Positions 14,623 through 21,947 of a stretch of 26,833 nucleotides of DNA are shown here, in pieces. The notes under the pieces were generated by a model. It ran no database searches. It saw only the letters and a list, made by a program, of their open reading frames with translations, and was not told the origin of the DNA. A program made the position numbers and the translations under genes. The first letter of the stretch is position 1; each line of letters opens with the position of its first letter. This stretch comes from SIG603 sp964370115 (GTDB lineage: Bacteria > Bacillota > Clostridia > Oscillospirales > Acutalibacteraceae), in the NCBI GenBank assembly GCA_964370115.1, contig CAYJIA010000030.1, positions 1 through 26,833 on the forward strand. The letters run 5' to 3'.

Positions 14623-16155
14623 CTACTCTATATATTGTATGTCATCTGAGTCTCCGGCATTTTGTTTTAAGTTAATCACCGATGTATCAAATGTTTGCTT
14701 TTTTAGTTCAGGTGGTTTTGGCAAATACATTTCAAATCTGCAAAATTCGTTTACATTAGACTTTACACTTATATCTCCGCTATGGAGTTTAAGTATAGTT
14801 TTAACAAGGTATAAACCAAGTCCCATTCCTTTAGTGTCCATACTTCTTGACTTATCTGTTTTATAGAATTTGTCAAATATCATAGGCAAATCGTCAGGCT
14901 CTATGCCTTGACCACTATTTTCTATACAAATAACAGTTCTATCAAAGCTGTCACATATTACAAATTTAATATATCCACCGTTATTGGTAAACTTAACTGC
15001 GTTTTCAAGCAAATTATAAATGACTTGATGAATTAAGTCCTCGTCGCCCCATACGCTTTGTGGTCCGACATTTTCAAGCCCTAAAATTTCGATATTTTTC
15101 TCTTCAATTGCTTTTTCAAATGTTAGAAGCGTTGAAAAAACAGTCGAGCTTATATCAAATTTCACAGGATTTAACTTCATTTCCCCGCTGTCGATTTTCG
15201 ACAAGTCAAGCATAGACTTCACAAGGCGTGAAAGCCTTTTCACCTCTAAGGAGACAATATTTAGGTAATATCTTTGTTTATCGTGCGGAATGGTATCGTC
15301 CAAAATTCCGTCGATAAATCCCGAAATTGTTGTCATCGGTGTTTTAAGTTCGTGAGACACATTTGCCACAAAACTTCTTCTCATACCCTCGACATTTGCA
15401 AGTGAGTTTGCCATGTTGTTAAGCGCAACAGAGAGCTGTCCAATTTCGTCGGCGCTTTGTATTGGAACTCTTACCGAGAAATCTCCCTCACCAAATGCTT
15501 TAGACGCCTGAGACATTTGCCTTAAAGGTTTTACCATTTTATAGGTAAACGCCCACACCACTATAAATGTAAGGCCTAGGGTAATAAGTGCCGATATTGC
15601 AAAAATTTGCAAGGTGGCAATTTGATAATCTTTTACCGATGTGTTTTCTGTACTTGCAAAAACCGCACCTGCAACAACCGTTTCGCTATCACTATTTACA
15701 AGCGCTAGCGGTATGCCTATTGTATAATACGACTTATGATAAATCCCTGAAAAGTCGCTTTTAAATTCACAAAAGCCATTGCTTGCCATTTCGACATACT
15801 CTATGGGCACAGGCTCATTTGCCTCTTTCATTCCGCTGTCCATATAAGAGCCTGTAACTCTGTTTCCGTTTATATCGGTAATAAATATATCGGCGCCTAT
15901 ATTATTTGCAACTACACTTAAAAGCACATTAAATGTGTTCACATCGAGCACATATTCGCCTGTCTCTTCATCCATAACAGTTGCAGTTGCGGCAAATGTC
16001 GCCACCGACCTTGCGTTTTGTGTAAGCAAATCTTTTTTTTCATTTTCCCAAAAGCTTGTAAAAAAAGCCATCATAAAAACAACTAGCACTACATATCCTG
16101 CCAAAACTATGGACATGGTAATAGCCAAATTCTTTTTAAAAAGAGATTTTTGCAT
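14623..16155 (-). CDS. Membrane sensor histidine kinase (HAMP, HisKA, HATPase)
   Basis: Sensor of a two-component system, 510 residues. A helix at about 12-34 and another at about 180-203 bracket an extracytoplasmic sensing domain of roughly 145 residues. Then follow HAMP (about 204-256), HisKA with phospho-acceptor His268 in VSHELKTP, the N-box NLLENAVKFT (381-390), G1 ENSGQGI, and GMGLGLYL. It resembles PhoR/WalK-type kinases, without the PAS domain of WalK. It starts 22 bases after the response regulator and is followed by htrA, a pattern that suggests envelope-stress sensing (inference). Confidence 0.93.
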   Translation of the reverse strand: MQKSLFKKNLAITMSIVLAGYVVLVVFMMAFFTSFWENEKKDLLTQNARSVATFAATATVMDEETGEYVLDVNTFNVLLSVVANNIGADIFITDINGNRVTGSYMDSGMKEANEPVPIEYVEMASNGFCEFKSDFSGIYHKSYYTIGIPLALVNSDSETVVAGAVFASTENTSVKDYQIATLQIFAISALITLGLTFIVVWAFTYKMVKPLRQMSQASKAFGEGDFSVRVPIQSADEIGQLSVALNNMANSLANVEGMRRSFVANVSHELKTPMTTISGFIDGILDDTIPHDKQRYYLNIVSLEVKRLSRLVKSMLDLSKIDSGEMKLNPVKFDISSTVFSTLLTFEKAIEEKNIEILGLENVGPQSVWGDEDLIHQVIYNLLENAVKFTNNGGYIKFVICDSFDRTVICIENSGQGIEPDDLPMIFDKFYKTDKSRSMDTKGMGLGLYLVKTILKLHSGDISVKSNVNEFCRFEMYLPKPPELKKQTFDTSVINLKQNAGDSDDIQYIE

Positions 16156-16177
16156 TATATTTTCTCTCTTTCAAATT

Positions 16178-16855
16178 CTATTCTTTAACTTCAAATTTAT
16201 AACCGACGCCCCATACTGTTTTAAGCGCCCATTTTTCTGATACGCCCTCAAGTTTTTCTCTAAGACGTTTTACGTGTACGTCTACTGTACGGCTGTCGCC
16301 ATAGTAGTCAAATCCCCAAACCTCGTCAAGAAGTTGGTCTCTTGTAAAAACTCTATTAGGGTTTGATGCCAAGTGATATATAAGCTCCATTTCTTTAGGA
16401 GGCGTGTCTACTTGCTCGCCATGAACCCTTAGCTCATAGTTTGTAAGATTTATAGACAAATTCTCAAAGCTAACTTCTCTTTTAGCGTCGTTTTTGCCCA
16501 TTCTTCTTAAAACTGCGTTAATTCTCGCAACTAACTCTTTTGCCTCAAATGGCTTTACAACATAGTCGTCGGCACCAAGCTCTAGACCTAACACTTTGTC
16601 AAAAACTTCGCCTTTTGCTGTCAACATAATGATAGGGCAATCAGAAGTTTTTCTGATTTCTCTACATACCTGCCAGCCGTCAAGCTCTGGTAGCATTATG
16701 TCTAAAAGTACAAAATCTGGTGAAAAGGAATTAAACTCTGCCAGCGCCATTTTTCCGTCGTTTGCAATTCTTGTTTCAAATCCCTCTTTTTCGATATAAA
16801 GCCTTATTAGTTCGCATATATTTTTATCGTCGTCCACAATTAAAATTTTTGTCAT
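16178..16855 (-). CDS. OmpR/PhoB-family response regulator
   Basis: DNA-binding regulator partnered with the downstream kinase, 225 residues. The receiver domain (1-115) has acidic Asp8-Asp9-Asp10, phospho-acceptor Asp52 in VLLDIMLPELDGW, Thr in MLTAKG and Lys in VVKPF. The C-terminal winged helix (about 128-223) shows PPKEMELIYHLASNPNRVF, SRTVDVHVKRLREKL and WGVGYKF. First gene of the regulator-kinase-htrA operon with its own promoter (16895-16923). Autoregulation would be usual for the family, but no binding repeats were identified. Confidence 0.95.
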   Translation of the reverse strand: MTKILIVDDDKNICELIRLYIEKEGFETRIANDGKMALAEFNSFSPDFVLLDIMLPELDGWQVCREIRKTSDCPIIMLTAKGEVFDKVLGLELGADDYVVKPFEAKELVARINAVLRRMGKNDAKREVSFENLSINLTNYELRVHGEQVDTPPKEMELIYHLASNPNRVFTRDQLLDEVWGFDYYGDSRTVDVHVKRLREKLEGVSEKWALKTVWGVGYKFEVKE

Positions 16856-16894
16856 GATGTTCTACTCCTTTTCAAGTATAATTTTCTTAACTTA

Positions 16895-16923
16895 ATTTTA
16901 TATATATTATAAGACAATTTCAA
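16895..16923 (-). promoter_or_regulatory. Candidate sigma-A promoter of the two-component/htrA operon
   Basis: On the minus strand: TTGAAA (16923-16918), 17-nt spacer, TAAAAT (16900-16895), about 40 nt before the response regulator start. A second -10-like TATAAT lies inside the spacer, without a good partner -35. Confidence 0.6.
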
Positions 16924-16980
16924 GTACAAGCGGTGAATTTTATGTGAAGTTTATTAATTTTTTGTTATTATTTTCTGGTA

Positions 16981-17010
16981 AAACAAAAAAGATGCGAAAA
17001 ATTTCGCATC
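16981..17010 (-). terminator. Rho-independent terminator downstream of thiT
   Basis: Stem GATGCGAA/TTCGCATC (16991-16998 and 17003-17010) with loop AAAT. On the minus strand it is followed by T6-G-T3 (the A run at 16981-16990). It ends the thiT transcript before the two-component operon promoter. Confidence 0.88.
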
Positions 17011-17064
17011 CTTTTTGTATATATATATTACAGTGCCCTTGGTGAGGGCGCGTCATACGCTAAT

Positions 17065-17637
17065 TTAAGCTTTTACTGTTTCAAGTCCCATAAGTTTTTT
17101 AATTTGTGGAACGGTAAAGACAAGTGCTGCACCTATCATAGTGAATATTGCCTCAGGTAACATAAATGCACCATTATATGTAATTGAATACCATATAGGA
17201 GACATTCCCTCTGGTGCAAATGATGAGAAAATAAATACACCTGAAATTAAGTGACAAACAAATCTAAGTGCTACGGCGATAAACACGCCTGCCATAATTC
17301 CCGCTGTTCCTTTTTTTCTAAACATTCCTGCAAGACCCAAAACTGAGAAAGCTATTATGTAGTCAAATATGCCCGAGGCTATAACTGCTTGCGCACTTAC
17401 TCCCCAACTTAAAACATCTGAAATACCTGTTGCAAGCTGTAGCAGTGAGTAAAGAAAGGCTACTACTATACCCCATCTTGTGCCATAAGTAATTGAAACA
17501 AATGCTATAGGTAGCATTGATAAAGGTGTTATCGAGCCGCCCATTGGCATTTCCATTACGCTAAGCAGACTTAAACCAAAAGCCATTGCTAGCATTACTG
17601 CGCTGAGTACCATTTTTTGAATTTGTTGTGTTTTCAT
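17065..17637 (-). CDS. thiT: Thiamine transporter ThiT (ECF transporter S component)
   Basis: Membrane substrate-binding subunit of an energy-coupling-factor importer for thiamine, 190 residues, about six hydrophobic helices. Family marks are GGSITPLSMLPIAFVSITYG near the N-terminus, the conserved FVCHLISGVFIF, and WYSITYNGAFMLPE near the C-terminus, a region of the thiamine site in ThiT. The TPP riboswitch directly upstream independently supports the substrate. It must share EcfA/EcfA'/EcfT encoded elsewhere, as none is in the window. AAGGATG lies seven bases before ATG. Own promoter after accA; terminator at 16981-17010. Confidence 0.95.
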   Translation of the reverse strand: MKTQQIQKMVLSAVMLAMAFGLSLLSVMEMPMGGSITPLSMLPIAFVSITYGTRWGIVVAFLYSLLQLATGISDVLSWGVSAQAVIASGIFDYIIAFSVLGLAGMFRKKGTAGIMAGVFIAVALRFVCHLISGVFIFSSFAPEGMSPIWYSITYNGAFMLPEAIFTMIGAALVFTVPQIKKLMGLETVKA

Positions 17638-17686
17638 TTTTTACCATCCTTAAAATTTTTTCTTTGCAAAAAAATTCCTTAACCCT

Positions 17687-17728
17687 GGTAAATGATAAAA
17701 TTGAAACCGCAAGGCTAGCCTGCGGTTT
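17687..17728 (-). terminator. Hairpin of the TPP riboswitch expression platform
   Basis: AAACCGCA/TGCGGTTT (17704-17711 and 17721-17728) pair around GGCTAGCC-like sequence. On the minus strand a T-containing stretch (CAATTTTATC) follows. This probably forms a terminator or alternate stem when TPP is bound; the T run is short, so the mechanism is uncertain. Confidence 0.6.
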
Positions 17729-17741
17729 GATTGCATACTAT

Positions 17742-17832
17742 CATTTCCTACGTCGGCATTATCCGTATCAGGTTCAAGGGTTTTGGCGTGTACGCCACTC
17801 TCAGCCGAATTATCTTTCAGCTCCCCGTTTTG
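17742..17832 (-). ncRNA. TPP (THI-box) riboswitch
   Basis: Read on the minus strand, the region contains the hallmark words of the thiamine pyrophosphate aptamer in order: GGGGAGC, GGCTGAGAG, then CCCTTGAACCTGAT, then GGATAATGCC and GACGTAGGAAA. It binds TPP and should reduce thiT expression when thiamine is plentiful. The boundaries are estimated from the conserved words. Confidence 0.96.
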
Positions 17833-17839
17833 CAAGGCT

Positions 17840-17868
17840 ATTATACCATATTCTGTTGTTAAAATCAA
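17840..17868 (-). promoter_or_regulatory. Sigma-A promoter of the TPP riboswitch-thiT transcript
   Basis: On the minus strand: TTGATT (17868-17863), 17-nt spacer, consensus TATAAT (17845-17840). It starts transcription just ahead of the aptamer and lies immediately after the accA stop codon, separating thiT from the fab/acc operon. Confidence 0.85.
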
Positions 17869-17890
17869 GTAAAAAATGCACTTTTAGGAA

Positions 17891-18658
17891 TTAAAATCCC
17901 CTAAATCTGTTATATCTTGCATTTAGCAAGTCCTGTTTTTCCATATTAGAAAGAAGCTCTATCTCGTCCTCTAGTTTTGCCTGAATTTTCGCAAACACTC
18001 TAGAAAAATCTCTGTGTTCTTTGATAATCTCTTCTACAACACCGAAATTTAACATATCCTGTGCTGTAAGTTTCAAACATTCTGCTGCCTGTGCTGCTTT
18101 TTTTGAATCTTTCCACAAAATGCTCGCACAACCCTCAGGAGATACTACAGAGTAAATTGCGTTTTCCAAAATCCACACTCTGTCGGCAACAGCTAGGGCA
18201 AGTGCTCCACCAGAGCCACCCTCGCCTACCAAAATAGAAATTACAGGCACTTTAAGGTCCATCATTTCCATCAGATTTTCTGCAATTGCCTGTCCCTGTC
18301 CGCGCTCTTCTGCGCCAATTCCGCAAAAAGCGCCCGATGTATCTACAAAACAGATTACAGGTCTATTAAATTTTTCTGCCTGTTTCATAAGTCTTAAAGC
18401 TTTTCTATATCCTTCTGGATACGGAGAGCCAAAATTTCTTTTAACCCTGTCTTTAGTGTCGGTTCCTTTTTCCATTGCAATTACCGTTACAGGTTTTCCG
18501 CTTAGTCTTGCAACACCGCCGACTATTGCCGCGTCGTCAGAAAATCTTCTGTCTCCGTGAAGCTCTGTAAAATCGGTGAAAATATTATTTATATAGTCAA
18601 GTCCTGTGGCGCGGGTCTTGCCCCTTGCCGCTTGAACTCTATCGTATGCATTAGCCAT
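17891..18658 (-). CDS. accA: Acetyl-CoA carboxylase carboxyltransferase subunit alpha
   Basis: With AccD it transfers CO2 from biotin to acetyl-CoA, giving malonyl-CoA, the first committed step of fatty acid synthesis. The 255 residues include the crotonase-like core: ELHGDRRFSDDAAIVGG, GRQK-type positions replaced by EKGTDTKDRVKRNFG, YPEGYRKALRLMKQAEKF, FVDTSGAFCG, GEGGSGGALA and SPEGCASILWKD. I chose ATG 18658 because AAAGGAG lies six bases upstream; the GTG at 18676 has no such site. Shorter at the N-terminus than the E. coli protein (319), normal for clostridial forms. Last gene of the operon. Confidence 0.94.
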   Translation of the reverse strand: MANAYDRVQAARGKTRATGLDYINNIFTDFTELHGDRRFSDDAAIVGGVARLSGKPVTVIAMEKGTDTKDRVKRNFGSPYPEGYRKALRLMKQAEKFNRPVICFVDTSGAFCGIGAEERGQGQAIAENLMEMMDLKVPVISILVGEGGSGGALALAVADRVWILENAIYSVVSPEGCASILWKDSKKAAQAAECLKLTAQDMLNFGVVEEIIKEHRDFSRVFAKIQAKLEDEIELLSNMEKQDLLNARYNRFRGF

Positions 18659-18679
18659 ATTTCTCTCCTTTCTCACGCA

Positions 18680-19516
18680 TTACACATGTAGTGAAAGTAA
18701 TTCATAAAGTTTATTTTTTTGCTCTTTTCTTGCGCAAATAAGGTCAACAAATCCATGATCCAAAACAAACTCTGCTGTTTGGAATTCTTTAGGAAGTTTT
18801 TTCCTTATAGTCTGCTCTATAACTCTTCTTCCAGCAAATCCTATGGTAGCCTTTGGCTCGGACATAATTATATCGCCTTCCATTGCAAAGCTTGCAGTGA
18901 CGCCACCCGTTGTAGGGTCGGTTAAAACAGCTATAAATAAAAGTCCGTTGTCGCTGTGTTTTTTTACAGCGGCAGAAGTCTTTGCCATTTGCATAAGCGA
19001 CAAAATTCCCTCTTGCATTCTAGCTCCACCCGATACGGTGTATCCGATTACTGGCAGTTTGTTTTCTATTGCGTATTCAAAAGTTCTTGTGATTTTTTCG
19101 CCTACTATCGTTCCCATAGAGCCCATCATAAAATCGGGTTCCATAAAAAACATTGCAGTTTTAACGCCATTTATTTTTGCGACACCACAAACCACGCCTT
19201 CGTTTTCACGGCTGACAAGTTTTGCAGTTTTAAGTTTTGCGTCATAGCCTGGAAAGTCCAAAATATTCTTACTTTTAAGATCTCCGAAAAACTCTTCAAA
19301 AGTCTCGTTATCTGCAAGATAGGCTATTCTTTGTCTGGCATTTACTCTAAAATGATGTTCGCAACGGCAAACGTTTAAATTCTCCCAAAGTTCTGTCACT
19401 GGTGTTGCAAAACCGCATGACGGACAGGTGGTGGTAATTTCTGTTGCAGTCTCTTTCAAAACTCCGCCTTTTTCAAGCTCGTTTTGAGGAGATTTAAACA
19501 AACCCATTAATTTCAT
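18680..19516 (-). CDS. accD: Acetyl-CoA carboxylase carboxyltransferase subunit beta (variant zinc ribbon)
   Basis: Partner of AccA in the carboxyltransferase, 278 residues. The crotonase-like core has AMFFMEPDFMMGSMG, GYTVSGGARMQEG and DPTTGGVTASFAMEGD. At the N-terminus the zinc ribbon has Cys31 and Cys34 (CPSC) but the second pair is Cys50-Arg-Cys52 (VCRCEHHF). In the family this is normally CX2C (for example VCxxCGHH), so one residue is missing. The DNA reads TGC CGT TGC clearly and the frame stays open, so this is a 3-base deletion rather than a frameshift. ATG 19516 has GAGGTG seven bases upstream. 16 bases after accC, 21 before the accA start. Confidence 0.94.
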   Translation of the reverse strand: MKLMGLFKSPQNELEKGGVLKETATEITTTCPSCGFATPVTELWENLNVCRCEHHFRVNARQRIAYLADNETFEEFFGDLKSKNILDFPGYDAKLKTAKLVSRENEGVVCGVAKINGVKTAMFFMEPDFMMGSMGTIVGEKITRTFEYAIENKLPVIGYTVSGGARMQEGILSLMQMAKTSAAVKKHSDNGLLFIAVLTDPTTGGVTASFAMEGDIIMSEPKATIGFAGRRVIEQTIRKKLPKEFQTAEFVLDHGFVDLICARKEQKNKLYELLSLHV

Positions 19517-19532
19517 AAAATTTCACCTCTGT

Positions 19533-20852
19533 TTATGAATTTTCTTCTCTCTTTTTGATAAAATCAGTGTAATAGTCTCCGCTTTGGAACTCTTTATCTC
19601 TGATAATTTCAATTTGACCTTCTATGTTATTAGGTGTTCCGTCTATTACAAGCTCGCAAAGTGAAGACTGCATTTTTCTTATAGCTTCTTCCCTGTTTGA
19701 TGAAAACACTATCATCTTTCCAAGCATTGAATCATAGTACGGTGGTATGTCATATCCTTGATATAAAAACGAGTCGAACCTTACCCATGGACCTGCTGGC
19801 ACGTGTAAGAACTTAACCTTGCCGACACCTGTTGCATTAATTCTGCACTCAATAGCGGCTCCCCTTATTCTTATATCTTCTTGTTTAAATTCCAAATCTA
19901 CGCCCGCTGCAATTCTTATTTGCCATTTTACAATGTCTCTACCGCAGACAAGCTCTGAAACTGGGTGTTCTACTTGCAGTCTTGTGTTCATTTCCATGAA
20001 ATAAAAGTTTTCTTCTTTGTCCATCAAAAACTCAATGGTACCTGCGTTTACATAGCCCACAGCCTTTGCAGCCTTTGTTGCCGCTTCAAACATTTTCGCC
20101 CTTGTCTCTTTGCTTACAAAAGGTGACGGTGACTCTTCTACAAGTTTTTGATTGTTTCTTTGTATAGAACATTCTCTTTCGCCAAGGCACACTGTGTTGC
20201 CTTTTTCGTCGGCTAAAAGCTGAACTTCTATATGCTTTGCGGGGAACATGAATTTTTCCATATACATGCGACCGTCACCAAATGCCATTTGTGCCTCGTT
20301 TGATGCCGTTTTAAATGCGTGTTCAATTTCATCTTCTGACTTTACAAGTCTTATTCCTTTTCCGCCGCCGCCTGCGCTGGCTTTAAGTAAAACAGGATAA
20401 CCTATCTCTTTTGCCCTGTCGGCTGCATCTTTTTCGTCTTTTAGTATTTCAGTTCCAGGAATAATCGGCACGCCTGATTCTTTCATCAGTTGTCTTGCCG
20501 CATCTTTATCTCCCATTCTTGAGATTATATCTCCAGATGGACCTATAAAGACTATTCCGTTTTCTTTACACATATTCGCAAACTCTGCGTTCTCTGCTAA
20601 AAACCCGTAACCCGGATGTATAGCCTGAGCCTTTGATACAAGTGCCGCAGAAATTATACGTTCTTTATTTAAGTAACTTTGATCTGATTTTGCAGGGCCT
20701 ATACAAATTGCTTGGTCGGCAAGTGCTACGTGCAGGCTGCTTTCATCTGCCTGTGAGTAGACCGCTATAGTAAAAATTCCCATTTCCTTACAGGCTCTTA
20801 TTACCCTAACCGCAATTTCGCCTCTGTTTGCAATTAATACTCTATCAAACAC
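19533..20852 (-). CDS. accC: Acetyl-CoA carboxylase biotin carboxylase subunit
   Basis: ATP-dependent carboxylation of the biotin on AccB, 439 residues, an ATP-grasp enzyme. Motifs: N-terminal VLIANRGEIAVRVIRACKE, HPGYGFLAENAEFA, the glycine-rich ATP loop GGGGKGIRLV, GERECSIQRNNQKLVEESPS, FMEMNTRLQVEHPVSE, and C-terminal biotin-carboxylase domain words AAIECRINA and YDSMLGK. Starts at GTG with AAGGAG eight bases upstream. It is separated from fabZ by an inserted palindromic repeat (20872-20993); accD follows closely. Confidence 0.96.
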   Translation of the reverse strand: MFDRVLIANRGEIAVRVIRACKEMGIFTIAVYSQADESSLHVALADQAICIGPAKSDQSYLNKERIISAALVSKAQAIHPGYGFLAENAEFANMCKENGIVFIGPSGDIISRMGDKDAARQLMKESGVPIIPGTEILKDEKDAADRAKEIGYPVLLKASAGGGGKGIRLVKSEDEIEHAFKTASNEAQMAFGDGRMYMEKFMFPAKHIEVQLLADEKGNTVCLGERECSIQRNNQKLVEESPSPFVSKETRAKMFEAATKAAKAVGYVNAGTIEFLMDKEENFYFMEMNTRLQVEHPVSELVCGRDIVKWQIRIAAGVDLEFKQEDIRIRGAAIECRINATGVGKVKFLHVPAGPWVRFDSFLYQGYDIPPYYDSMLGKMIVFSSNREEAIRKMQSSLCELVIDGTPNNIEGQIEIIRDKEFQSGDYYTDFIKKREENS

Positions 20853-20871
20853 TGTTGTTCTCCTTCTTTTT

Positions 20872-20993
20872 TTAATTGAGAATTGAAAATTGAGAATTAA
20901 GGCACACGCCTATGGCGTGTTCAATATAAGAAAATGCTCTGCATTTTCCACTATAACTCTCCATTATACATTTTCCATTTTCAATTATACTTT
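20872..20993. repeat. MITE-like palindromic element B inside the fab/acc operon
   Basis: Two triloop hairpins, ACACGCC/GGCGTGT at 20904-20920 (loop TAT) and GAAAATGC/GCATTTTC at 20930-20948 (loop TCT). Flanking AT-rich arms carry inverted words (AATTGAAAAT at left, ATTTTCAATT at right). It fills the fabZ-accC gap, and its right arm provides the fabZ stop codon. Confidence 0.75.
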
Positions 20994-21401
20994 TATTAGC
21001 GCAAAAGAAAATTCTGCTGATACACATAGTTTTCCGTTTACATATCCTTTTCCTTTTGCAAAGTAGAATGCGCCTCTTGATTTTATTAGTGAGCACTCTG
21101 TCTCTAGGGTGTCGCCTGGTTTTACCTGTCCTTTAAACTTAACTTTATCAAGTCCTGTAAAAAACGGTGTCATGCCTTTTTCGCCGACGTCAGATAAAAG
21201 CACACAGGCAGATTGTCCAAGCATTTCACACAAAATAACTCCTGGTACAACAGGATTTCCTGGGAAATGACCTTGTAGGAAAAATTCGTCGCCTTTTATA
21301 TGACATTTGCCCTTTGCCACTTCTCCGTCAAGTTCAACCTCGTCGACTAAAAGCATGTTGTCCCTGTGAGGAATTATATTTTTTATTTCTTCTCTATTCA
21401 T
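20985..21401 (-). CDS. fabZ: 3-hydroxyacyl-ACP dehydratase
   Basis: Dehydrates 3-hydroxyacyl-ACP to trans-2-enoyl-ACP in the elongation cycle; hot-dog fold, 138 residues. It shows IIPHRDNMLLVDEV, catalytic His45 in GHFPGNPVVPG and Glu59 in VILCEMLGQSA, the expected active-site pair. It is in the usual clostridial position between accB and accC. The stop codon lies in the arm of repeat element B, so the last residue or two may derive from the insertion. The start is ten bases after accB. Confidence 0.96.
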   Translation of the reverse strand: MNREEIKNIIPHRDNMLLVDEVELDGEVAKGKCHIKGDEFFLQGHFPGNPVVPGVILCEMLGQSACVLLSDVGEKGMTPFFTGLDKVKFKGQVKPGDTLETECSLIKSRGAFYFAKGKGYVNGKLCVSAEFSFALIKV

Positions 21402-21410
21402 AATTTCACC

Positions 21411-21869
21411 TTATTTCACTCTAAACAGAGGTTGTGAGAACTCTACTACTTGACCATTTGTTGCAAGTATGTCTACGATTTCACCCTCTACTTCACTTGT
21501 GATTTCATTCATAAGTTTCATAGCCTCGACTATGCATAGTACGTCGCCTACTTTAACTTTTGAACCAATTTTAACAAAAGGTTCGCTGTCAGGTGATGAT
21601 GCCGCGTAGAACACACCAACTGTTGGTGATGTCACTACTTCACCCTCTGTTACAGGGTTAAGTTCAGCCACAGGCGCACCGCTTATTGGAGCAGTCGCCA
21701 CTGGAGCCACTGGTGCTACAGCTGGCATAACTGGTGTGTTATTATAAACAACATTTTGCTCATTTTTTCTTTCAAGAAGTATATTTGTTTCGCCTTCGGT
21801 TACTTCTAAAGCTGTAAGTTCGTTTTCTTTCATTATCTTAGCAAGTTTCTCAATATCTGCAATTTTCAT
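21411..21869 (-). CDS. accB: Biotin carboxyl carrier protein of acetyl-CoA carboxylase
   Basis: Carries carboxybiotin between AccC and AccA-AccD, 152 residues. It has an N-terminal helical region (MKIADIEKLAKIMKENELT), a Pro/Ala/Val-rich flexible linker (about 45-70), and a C-terminal biotinyl domain with Lys118 in VEAMKLMNEI as the biotinylation site and the thumb-like SPTVGVFYAASSPDSEPFV. AAAGGAG precedes the ATG. Downstream of fabF across repeat element C, upstream of fabZ. Confidence 0.97.
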   Translation of the reverse strand: MKIADIEKLAKIMKENELTALEVTEGETNILLERKNEQNVVYNNTPVMPAVAPVAPVATAPISGAPVAELNPVTEGEVVTSPTVGVFYAASSPDSEPFVKIGSKVKVGDVLCIVEAMKLMNEITSEVEGEIVDILATNGQVVEFSQPLFRVK

Positions 21870-21887
21870 AAAAATCTCCTTTTATTC

Positions 21888-21947
21888 AGAACACGCCAAA
21901 GGCGTGAACCACAATTATTAATTATTAATTATTAATTAATTCTCAAT
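21888..21947. repeat. MITE-like palindromic element C (partial) between fabF and accB
   Basis: One triloop hairpin CACGCC/GGCGTG (21892-21906, loop AAA), followed by an AT-rich arm of ATTATTA repeats and AATTCTCAATT. Only the right arm type is present. The arm overlaps the last codons of fabF (stop at 21936), and the hairpin sits a few bases before the accB ribosome binding site. Confidence 0.7.

Noticed and set aside
14159..14866. 235-residue open frame on + opposite htrA
   Set aside because: It is the antisense reading of the Pro/Gly/Tyr repeat and the kinase tail, has low-complexity composition and no ribosome binding site; a shadow of the real genes.
17650..17868. 72-residue open frame on - between accA and thiT
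   Set aside because: It lies over the TPP riboswitch and its hairpin; the conserved aptamer words explain the sequence.
20872..21096. 74-residue open frame on - overlapping fabZ and element B
   Set aside because: It is made of repeat sequence plus the alternate frame of fabZ; no family resemblance.
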